Source: Latrodectus hesperus (lineage: Eukaryota > Arthropoda > Arachnida > Araneae > Theridiidae). Taken from it: a stretch of 64,000 nucleotides of DNA. Made by a program: the position numbers and the translations under genes. The stretch covers positions 129,432,181-129,496,180 of the forward strand of contig CM075850.1 in assembly GCA_037975125.1 (NCBI GenBank), in the 5' to 3' direction. Positions 56,392-64,000 of the stretch are shown here, piece after piece. The notes below the pieces were generated by a model. That model was not told the DNA's origin. It saw only the letters and a list, made by a program, of their open reading frames with translations, and ran no database searches. Position 1 is the first letter of the stretch, and each line of letters opens with the position of its first letter.

Positions 56392-56741
56392 CTTTTGTTC
56401 TTCTGTTGCTCTGATCATTGTATTAATTAATAGTTGATGAAAACATTTTTACCTATTAATAAGACTATTAGCAACAATACAATTCTCATTCGATTTCTTT
56501 TTATTGTGCTTAAAATTCCTGATTATCTCTCTCTCTCTTTTAAGGTCCATTCAAATCTCTCACTATTTGCATTATTTTGACATTGAAAAATTTATTTTCT
56601 ATTCTCTAATCGTTTTTTATTGGTATTTTCCACAACTACAAAATCTCTTGTAGCATTTCCTCTTTATCCATTTGATTCTGAAATATATGCTCTATAATTT
56701 TTGAACAACTTGTAATCTTATCTTAAATCTGATTGAATATG

Positions 56742-57437
56742 TGGTGGTGGGTGGTGGGACTAATCCCCATCTGGTCTAGTGGAACTAGACCAGATCCATG
56801 AGATCATAGATAGCCAAAAAGTCCGAAAGCAGATGTGGACTTTTCACAGCCTCTTCACGAGAAAACCCCAAGCACTTCAAGATGTGTTGCGGGCAAAACG
56901 GAGCATTGTCGCACTTGGGGCATGATGGGTATTTTCTTCCACCGTCCTCAAAGATCATACACTTCAAGTGGCCAGTAGAAAGTCGATACAGTGTCGTCTG
57001 ATGTACTCTTGAGCCCTTAAATGTTGTGGTGGCTCCAGGATGTCTTTGAAAGTACCAAGGGTGAGCAGGAGGGTCAACCCAGATTTTAGATGCAAGTTGT
57101 TTAGTAATGGAAGAGATCTCTGATGGTGTTAGTGCCATGCGATCTTCCGGGTTCAAAGGATTACTGGCGGCAATGACTCATGGTAAAGGGGAAAATTTGA
57201 CAGCTTCTGTTGATCCGGAGACCTGGAGCACCTTTTCCTATGCTAGAACCTAAGGTAGAAGTCTGACTTGGCTCCTATGCCTGCAGACCTTAGCTGAGCA
57301 TATTGGAACGGCCTTTAAGCCTTGGGTGACCCTGCCAGGAAATTACTCTCCCGACCGACTTCATCCGTTTCGCCCAGGTACACCCCCTCGCCGGCTATAA
57401 GAGCACTCTTTGAGGCGGCCTGCAGGATTTGAGGGGG
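56742..57437 (-). mobile_element. LINE 3' fragment, antisense, with 11-bp target duplication
   Basis: GATTGAATATG occurs at 56731-56741 and at 57438-57448, bracketing the insert. The minus strand carries a 123-codon open frame (57156-56785): MNPEDRMALTPSEISSITKQ, then HQTTLYRLSTGHLKCM, CPKCDNAPFCPQHILKC and a final DLMDLV. This is the CCHC-like C-terminal end (C-x2-C-x8-H-x3-C) that I know as a repeated protein tail in orb-weaver genomes. It follows the RNase H domain of Jockey-type elements. Upstream the reading frame is absent, so it is 5'-truncated. The 3' end is a CCACC-rich tail rather than poly(A). Confidence 0.82.
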
Positions 57438-57448
57438 GATTGAATATG

Positions 57449-58164
57449 TTTAGAACTTAATCAAATGACACTTTGTAACAAATTGTATATAGCTCTTGTT
57501 TCACTATCCGGCACTTGGGGAAAATATTTCTTCGAAAAGATTCATACTTCCCTCAATTTTACCGATAATCTCATTGCATCAATTTAAAAGAGTCCATTGC
57601 AGCCTTCGTTATTCAAGAGCATCATACTATACCAAACACTTTCCATCACTTCACAATCTGATATAATATTTTGTTTATTAATGTAAACAAGAGATATTAT
57701 TACAAAGAAATTTTCAACACTTTTCCTAACCTCTTTCAAGGAATAAAAATTCTTATTTCTTCTTTAATATTATTTTTTCCGCGTTGCCTTTTGTTATATA
57801 CATTGCCATTTTGAGCCCTTTCATGACTGTTACGATAGGAATTTCTTCATTTTTTATACGCTCCCTGAATTCTTCGACTGATATTGTACATGCATAAAAA
57901 ACACAATAGCATATAACATCAAAATTTTTAGAAAAAAATTTTATTCTATAAATCAAAGCAATTTTTAAAAGTAAATTTTAAGGCTTCGTGAATAAAACCA
58001 CAAATACGTTGATTAGACATTCATAAAATGTGCAGATATTTTCTTATTCCAGGTAAAATAATATAAAATGATTGAGATTTCACTTAATAAATATTTCTCT
58101 TTCAGGTATAATTTTTTTGACATATCATTATATGTGTTTTTATTTCTCTTTTTCATGCCTTTAG
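57449..58164. other. Intron 4, 3' part
   Basis: Contains a minus-strand 67-codon frame (57753-57956) whose middle reads VEEFRERIKNEEIPIVTVMK, more protein-like than its surroundings, but with no match I can name. Possibly a decayed exon or element piece. The intron ends in TTTTTCATGCCTTTAG before exon 5. Confidence 0.45.
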
Positions 58165-58247
58165 AAGAAGCATGGTTCTGAACTGTCAGGGAAATCTCCA
58201 TATTTTTCCTTTTGACAATCTCAAGTGTCCCTTTGCTTTAGAAAGTG
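58165..58247 (+). CDS. Cys-loop channel subunit, exon 5 (the Cys loop)
   Basis: This 83-nt exon encodes residues 148-176: RRSMVLN, then C155-QGNLHIFPFDNLK-C169, then PFALES. Exactly 13 residues separate the two cysteines, and FPFD fits the family's (F/Y)P-D signature. This loop closes by a disulfide and couples ligand binding to the pore. Acceptor CTTTAG; donor GTAAGT at 58248 leaves one base (G), which exon 6 completes with TT to Val176. The gene continues in the same frame through both sides. The exon sits between two antisense LINE insertions, in introns 4 and 5. Confidence 0.96.
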
Positions 58248-58443
58248 GTAAGTAAAATAAATGTACAAAGATGGATTCGTTTAGAATAAGGAGTAATGAC
58301 TCTTTTCTCATCGATAATAAGTATTTTCGAATTTAAAATTTACCTATTTTATTTCTGTATTGTGATTTTCATTTTTATTGCTATTTTATGCATACTTTTT
58401 CAACTATTTTACAACATTCAATAATTTTCTGTAGATGATTTAT

Positions 58444-59284
58444 CTTCTTCCTCTTCTTCTTTCTTATCCCCTGGTCTGAATCAGACCAGGTCCATGACAT
58501 TCTTCGCCTTCAAAGAATCGAGGACAGATCTAAGGCTGTATAAAAGTTCACGCTTTAAAAAGCCAATGCAGTTCAGTAAGTGTTCGGGACTGGCTTCGTT
58601 AGTATTGCACGAAGTGCAGGTGGGAAAGACTTGTTTACTCTGGGAGAACCGTAGAGTCCGAAGATGGCCGGGTCTGAGTCTGGACAAGGCAGTCTGATCA
58701 CGTCTTTCACCGTGGAAACTCAAAGATCCCCCAGCATCAAAGCCACAGTATCAAGGATGAGACGGCGGAATTTTCCAAAATGAGTTGGCAAGAGCCCTAC
58801 TCCTAGAGAAGATTTCTTGGAAAGTAGCGAATCAGCAGAACCAAGAGGCAGCGATGATCCATCCTAAGCAAGACCATCGACTATATCGTTATATTTAAGA
58901 TCTACATGTGATAGAATCCATTGAAAATGAGTAATGAAGGACTCAGATAATGCTTTAAGCTTTTTGAAAACACAAATTTCCCTCTGGTCCACAATATTCC
59001 TCCAGTTTTCAAGGTACTGAATAACGCCACGACTGTTAACTAGAATCCAAATCTCGCCGTTAAACTGTTCAATGAAAAGTCCAGAGCCATATCAATGGCT
59101 GTAAGTTCTGCACAAAAGATGGAACTGAAATCAGCACTGTGTTATTTTAGAAAAAAAATTTTGGTTTCAGTTTTAAGAAACACTCCGCTTTCAGTGTGGC
59201 CATCTTCATCCCTACTACCATCAGTATAAATTTGTACAGCTTCAGAGGGGATGTTATTGATGACCTCTATTGCAGTTTGTTTTA
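58444..59284 (-). mobile_element. LINE RNase H-to-tail fragment, antisense, with 11-bp target duplication
   Basis: AGATGATTTAT occurs at 58433-58443 and 59285-59295. Minus-strand translation, across several frame breaks, gives QIYTDGSRDEDGHTESGVF and FCAELTAIDMAL, then WILSHVDLKYNDIVDGLA, then (58723-58481) RRDQTALSRLRPGHLRTL and CTSCNTNEASPEHLLNC, ending MDLV. TDGS and AEL carry the first RNase H acidic residues, SH-D-N-D-LA the last. The C-x2-C-x8-H-x3-C tail matches 56785-57156 and 11521-11787. Stops and shifts make it inactive. The 3' tail is (AAG)n-rich. The insertion is 5'-truncated at the RNase H domain. Confidence 0.85.
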
Positions 59285-59295
59285 AGATGATTTAT

Positions 59296-61931
59296 TATTT
59301 ATATTAATGTAAACTTTTTTTGAATTTTTACTTTTTGCAGCAACATTCAATCAACTGGATAGAATTTCTTTGTAGCTAAATATAAGGAAGCCCTCTGGTG
59401 TCTATGTTGACAATTATAAATCTCACAACCACTTTGACATGGTTAATAATAGTTTCCTTTTTCTGAGAGATTGCAGGCCCCATCCAGCTTACCAAGTTCA
59501 ATTATTCTTCAAATGTTCAGTTGGAAAATTTGAGAGCATCCTCATTCATTCCAGATTTAGCATCCAGTGATTTTTTTCCCTTTCAAAATTGATTTATCTG
59601 GAACAAAGTTTTCTCCGAATAGAAATGAGATAACTCAGCCAAAAAGTGTATCACCGGGGATAGATACATGATTTCTGGAGGACGACAAGACTAGTCCAGA
59701 TAGATTTATTGAATATAAGATAGATTTACTGCTTGTGTTTCATAAACTTATTAGCTAACATACTGCGTTACCATTTTCGGTGTATCATTTACTGTCCTCT
59801 TAACTCTTTTTGGATGCACTTGCATATGTTTATATTATTTGTCTATTGGGGCGTTTATGTGACGCTTTTCACTTCAGCTGAATTACTAAATGAATATTAT
59901 TGCTTTGATTTAATCATCAATAGTTTTTAAAAATAAAGTATTTTTCAAGAGCAATGCTTATCAGTAATTGTCAGGTTCTCTATAATTGTCAAGCTACTAT
60001 TGTTGGTATGATCTCACTGCTTAATTAATTTCAAAATGTGATCATCGAAATATTTTCAAATTTATTTTCGGTATTGAAACATTATACATTACAGAATAAG
60101 TATTAGATTATTCTAATATAAAATTTAATAAATTTTTGAAAAAATAATTTTTTTAAGTAAATCAATATAAATTATGATTTATATCAAAATTTTCCCTTTT
60201 CTCATAATTTATGCTGCACAATGTGTTTTTTTAACTAAATACTAATTATTTAGATGATGTGAATGAAATTTTATGAAACTTGTCCCAGGAGAAAAAGAGC
60301 GATGCACATTGTTGTGTATGTTATAAATTGTTTTCCAGTTATGAAATTTAATTTAATCTAAGTTTCTAATATCTAACCATTTTGCAGCATATATATCTTG
60401 CTTAAAGTTATTCATAGAAATCATAGGATTTTAAATATATGATATACTACTTACATTTCATGATTCCCATGATGAACATCATATTATTTTCCTTCAATTT
60501 AGCTTGGTGATAAAAATAAAGTCATGCGATTTTATGCAGTCATATGTAATATTTCGGAAAAAAAAGTATTGTAAGCATTTAAATTAAGGCTGAACAATTA
60601 GATAAAAATTACAATAAGAAGTGAATGATAATAATAAGAATGCAACTTGAAAGAGATTTATTCAGTCCAGTTGTACAAAAATTGCATTTGAACTAAACAT
60701 CGATGAATTTTAATAAATAAGTAGAGTTAGGAAGATTAAGATACTCGAAAATGTGTTACATGTTAATGAATTCCATAAGATTTGTTAAAAAAGAGCGTAT
60801 TGTATACTTTCCTTAATTCCCAATAAATCCGTGTAAATTAGAAGTCTGAATTCTCTGGGGAATGAGAGAGATTATATTGTGGCAACTCACACAGCCAGTA
60901 AATCCCTAAAAAGGGAATGAGAAGAGTATCTTCCCTATCCGATGGGGAATCTAGCCCAGTTGCTATTTTGGATGCCGTAGTATGAAGACCGTATTGGCAC
61001 CAGTGTATTAAGGTGTGGAACTTATTTTTATGGAATATAATCATGAAAATATGTTATTTGTTAATTGTTATTGTTAAAATAAAATATTAAAGGCAATAGG
61101 ACTTATTAATGAACAAAAAACACGCAACCAATTCGTAACGCAACAATTATAATCATGAAAAATCTCGTTAAAACTGAATAAACAAGTCCAAAAAAATTAA
61201 TAGGCAGTTGTATTAAAAAAAAAGATTTGGATGTCATTAGAAAACTCTAAATTTATGTTTTGTTAAAATATTTGTTCAGTGAGATCACACATACATATTG
61301 AGCATTACACAATATAATGTATTTAAAAGAACACTCTAAGTTTATCTATCTTATCTAAGCTATAATTGTAGCGCATTCATAATATCCTTTAACCTCTAAC
61401 ATTATTTATCATTAAATATTTTAATGATTATTTGCATAATGAGACCATATTGAGCATTATACTAGGACATACACGCGTTGCATGTTACACTAATCATTCT
61501 CTGTCCCTACAGTTCACTTTAAATTTATATTTTTGTGGGAAGTGTTGTAAAATATATTCCACAAAGGACAAATTAAATTTATCAAATATAAATAAAAGGA
61601 AAGAAAAATCAATTTTACTGCTAGAAATTATAGAATATGTACACAAAACCATTAAGGAATATTTTTTATCAACATTCACTTTCTACCTCTAAAAGGGGAG
61701 GGAAAATATCAGATCCAAAAAATGTCATTATAAATTCTTTGACAAATTTAATATTTTATTTATCTTAAGATAACAAAATCAATTATAATAGATTTGAAAA
61801 CAGTTCAACTATTCTGTCAAGTCAACGAATTGAATGCATCGGATAATGTTTGAAGCTCAAAAGATGTTTATTTCAACTAAGCAGGTTTTCCTGCATGCAT
61901 TTTTCGCTGAAGAGCTTTGTTTCCATTTCAG
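59296..61931. other. Intron 5, 3' part
   Basis: Mixed to AT-rich, no recognised gene. The part 59330-59700 is somewhat more complex and could be older repeat. The intron ends in TTTGTTTCCATTTCAG before exon 6. Short frames near 60838-61692 have no family features. Confidence 0.55.
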
Positions 61932-62072
61932 TTTCTCACGAGACGACGGAAGTGGAGCTCAAGTGGTCGGAAGACGAGCAAAAAATCATCGGGGCCACCT
62001 CACTTCGACAACAGAACGCATATTTAGTTAGAAACGACACTGGCGTGTGCGGGACACAGCATACGTGGAGAG
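61932..62072 (+). CDS. Cys-loop channel subunit, exon 6 (loop B to start of loop C)
   Basis: This 141-nt exon encodes residues 176-222: VSHETTEVELKW, the loop B region (relatives have SYGYTTDDIEYxW), then SEDEQKIIGATSLRQQNAYL, then VRNDTGVCGTQHTWR. The Cys in GVC, placed before an expected Tyr-Ser-Cys in the next exon, suggests the second disulfide of loop C found in glutamate-, glycine- and histamine-gated chloride channels; that next exon is outside the window, so this is inference. NDT is a possible glycosylation site. Donor GTAAGA at 62073, phase 1. Transmembrane segments M1-M4 must lie to the right, so the gene is incomplete here. Confidence 0.95.
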
Positions 62073-62220
62073 GTAAGATGTCTGTCAGGGTGGGCGCTTG
62101 GGAGATTTCCTGATTTCCTTTCTCGTAGTGTCAATCATGAAAGGTCCTTCTAGAAGAGGAGCTTTTGTGGAGAATGTACAAATGTCTTACAACATTTTTT
62201 AGCACATCTAATTAAAAACA
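62073..62220. other. Intron 6, 5' end
   Basis: Mixed-composition intron start, nothing recognised. Confidence 0.5.
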
Positions 62221-62234
62221 AAAAAAAACCTTTT

Positions 62235-62600
62235 GGAGTTCAGTAACCTAGTGATTAGAGCATCTGCCTTCCGTCTGGAAGAGCTGAGTTTGATTCCCGA
62301 TTCCACCAAAGACTCACCGAGTACATATGGTATGCGTGCTCGTTAATTATGTGGAATTGGAAGTCCTGTGGTTGAGCAATTACCATGGGTGTAATGGTCT
62401 GGTGAAAATTACCTCCTTCTCCAGATTAAATTCAAATTTGAGGGAGTGGATCCTCTGGTGGTGCCATCTATCGTAGAGCAAAGACGTATTTTCACCTTCG
62501 TGGTGCATTGGTTAAGCGAAAGATGCACCCTTCTGACTTAATTTCGCATGGTCTTCTGCTAGCGAGCTTGGCTTGTCCAAGTGTCATAAATAACAACAAC
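62235..62600 (+). mobile_element. SINE family B-type with 14-bp target duplication and good tRNA head
   Basis: AAAAAAAACCTTTT occurs at 62221-62234 and 62601-62614. The head shows CTAGTGATTAGAGCATCTGC (A box region) and GAGTTTGATTCCCGATTCC (B box). The body matches family B (ACCATGGGTGTAATGGTC, GGTGGTGCCATCTATCG, GTATTTTCACCTTCGTGG, GCGAGCTTGGCTTGTCC) and ends in (AAC)n. The head differs from that at 7769 and 23527, so it may be a subfamily. It is not a functional tRNA gene. Confidence 0.9.
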
Positions 62601-62614
62601 AAAAAAAACCTTTT

Positions 62615-62984
62615 AGCTCTGCAGTGTCAGAGTTAAATCATTTGTGATGAAGCATGCCACACGTTTACAATTCGTGCATTTAATCAATTAAAAAAATATC
62701 TAATTTGAAGAACGTGAAACGGCAAACAGCAATATTTTAAATTTTTCGTGTCGGTATTTTTTTATTATATGATAATAAATCTGCAAATACAACTAAAATA
62801 TCCAGCCTCTAAATGGAAAAAAAATCATAGACGATGGGGTATTACATCTAACATTAATCGAATAATTTATATCAGAGCACTTTGCGCATGTGAGTACGTT
62901 AGTTTGTAATTTTACTTTATTGTGTTACTTTTATGTGTGTGTGGGTACCTATTTCTAACTGATCAAAACCGCTTAATGAAATTG
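62615..62984. other. Intron 6 spacer
   Basis: AT-rich, no feature seen. Confidence 0.5.
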
Positions 62985-63035
62985 CCTAGTGATTTTGAAC
63001 CACGATCAAGTGATGAGATCAAGTTACATCTCCGA
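62985..63035. repeat. Family C repeat, short diverged piece
   Basis: ATTTTGAACCACGATCAAGTG then GATGAGATCAAG resembles 13629-13660. It abuts a Tc1 fragment. Confidence 0.4.
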
Positions 63036-63215
63036 GGTGTTGGAGCCAGTTGTCCTTCATTACCTTGAGGGCTTGCCCACAGCCATATTTCAACAAAATA
63101 ATGCGTGACAACACGTGGCACGCACTGTCCAAAGATTCTTCGTCAATCACCAGATTGAATTGCTCCCTGGACGGCTCGCTTGCCTGTAGTCTCCAAATAG
63201 AAGATGACTGCGAAA
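63036..63215 (+). pseudogene. Tc1-like transposase fragment 1
   Basis: The + strand reads LEPVVLHYLEGLPTAIFQQN, then NA-stop-QHVARTVQRFFVNHQ, then IELLPWTARL. This matches the (LP-AIFQQDNA-PH) and (LLPWPARSPDLSPIE) catalytic blocks of Tc1 transposases. The catalytic Asp of QQDNA is Asn here, and a stop follows. It ends at a degenerate SPIE-like sequence near 63205. Confidence 0.85.
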
Positions 63216-63486
63216 TAATTTTATTTATTATGTGATTATTTGTGTTTTACAATAACTTAAACATACTTTATAATTACCACTTGGTATTAGAACAAAAGCC
63301 ATTCTTTTTGTTGGCTTATGTCTAACTCTTTCTACAGTTGGCAATTCACATTTTGATAGAAAATGAAAACTTTGTAGCGTTAACTAAATGCAGTAAATTT
63401 AAATTATAATTTTATATTATAGCTATTAGATAAAATTGTTAATACTTAGATATCTTAGAAATAATAATATTAAATTAAGCACATTT

Positions 63487-63716
63487 TGACTCCTACACGC
63501 CGATAGAAAACATATGGCTTATGGTTGCTCAATGTTTGACTCAGATTACAACCCCAGTTGCCACACCAGATCAACTTTGCCAACGTATGGATGCTGCTTG
63601 ACCTGCTGTACCCCAAGAATACATCCAAAGTCTCTTTGAATCAATGTCGAGGTGTGGGGTAGCGGTGATCTCCAACAATGGCGGTTACTCTGGCTACTGA
63701 TTTTGGCAGGAATCAC
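63487..63716 (+). pseudogene. Tc1-like transposase fragment 2 (C-terminal end)
   Basis: The + strand reads TPIENIWLMVAQCLTQITT, then PVATPDQLCQRMDAA-stop, PAVPQEYIQSLFESMSR and VAVISNNGGYSGY-stop. This is the C-terminal third of the same Tc1 subfamily as fragment 1, with one internal stop and a small frame change. It repeats the PIEN motif with which fragment 1 ends, so the two pieces overlap and probably come from two copies or a rearranged one. About 270 bp of AT-rich DNA separates them. Confidence 0.88.
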
Positions 63717-64000
63717 ATTTCACAAAAGTCTATAAATTTAATTATTTGATACTTGGTCAACATGTTATCTACAAAATAAATTTTGTTATGATATCTCTTG
63801 TCTTCCTTGGTATTGCAATTTGGGTGGCCAGCAGTGTATATAAATGGAGTATTTATCTATATGTGATTCAGTTCCAAAGTTGTAAAAAAATCAATCTCTA
63901 ATTTTTCATTTCTTTTGAGAACCCAGATTTCTGTTATTGCTTCCAAATTGGAATCAAATTTATATAGTATTCCTATGCTGTGTGTGAGTTTAATCATCAC
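63717..64000. other. Right-edge intron sequence
   Basis: AT-rich, no exon found before the window ends. The next channel exon is further right. Confidence 0.5.

Noticed and set aside
61834..62113. Two + frames overlapping channel exon 6, as separate small genes
   Set aside because: The exon boundaries (TTTCAG acceptor, GTAAGA donor) and phases match the channel. The extensions are intron read-through.
62235..62310. tRNA gene candidate (A box and B box present)
   Set aside because: It continues into a SINE body and (AAC)n tail and is flanked by a 14-bp target duplication, so it is a SINE head.

Overview
This 64 kb window is eukaryotic, very AT-rich and almost entirely non-coding. It carries tRNA-derived SINEs with (AAC)n tails, LINE RNase H fragments whose CCHC-like C-terminus I associate with spider genomes, Tc1/mariner and pogo/Tigger relics, MITEs and long (AT)n tracts. 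The best guess is a spider, probably an araneoid orb-weaver. That is an inference from repeat families I recognise and is not proven. Nothing here resembles a bacterial operon, phage, CRISPR array or plasmid.

One gene is clearly supported. It lies on the + strand and encodes the N-terminal, ligand-binding part of a Cys-loop (pentameric ligand-gated) ion channel subunit of the invertebrate anion-channel group (pHCl/GluCl/GABA-like). Six exons join with matching phases: leader exon (23425-23509, with a second copy at 7667-7751), then 29779-29858, 44982-45046, 55269-55489, 58165-58247 and 61932-62072. From the ATG they encode 222 residues plus one base. They cover a leader peptide, the RYDKRMRP motif, the WLPDTYF loop, the 13-residue Cys loop and the start of loop C. 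The four membrane segments must lie beyond the right edge.

Layout. 1-985 is a diverged ~195-bp satellite running off the left edge. 986-7663 is AT-rich with one SINE. 7664-8211 holds leader copy 1, a SINE and an (AT)n tract. 8212-23424 is AT-rich intergenic or intronic DNA with hairpins, SINEs and a LINE relic. 23425-29778 is intron 1 after leader copy 2, with MITE, SINE and Tc1 relics. 29859-44981 is intron 2 (tandem duplication, Tigger relic, MITE). 45047-55268 is intron 3 (MITE, a 286-bp (AT)n, an element with long inverted repeats, a chimeric SINE). Introns 4 and 5 each carry an antisense LINE fragment with an 11-bp target-site duplication. Intron 6 holds a SINE with a 14-bp duplication and Tc1 pieces.

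The most interesting points are the duplicated leader exon, in which each copy has its own unrelated but acceptable splice acceptor, and a SINE that is a chimera of two families yet is bounded by one 13-bp target-site duplication. I found no multi-gene system. The rest is repeat landscape.
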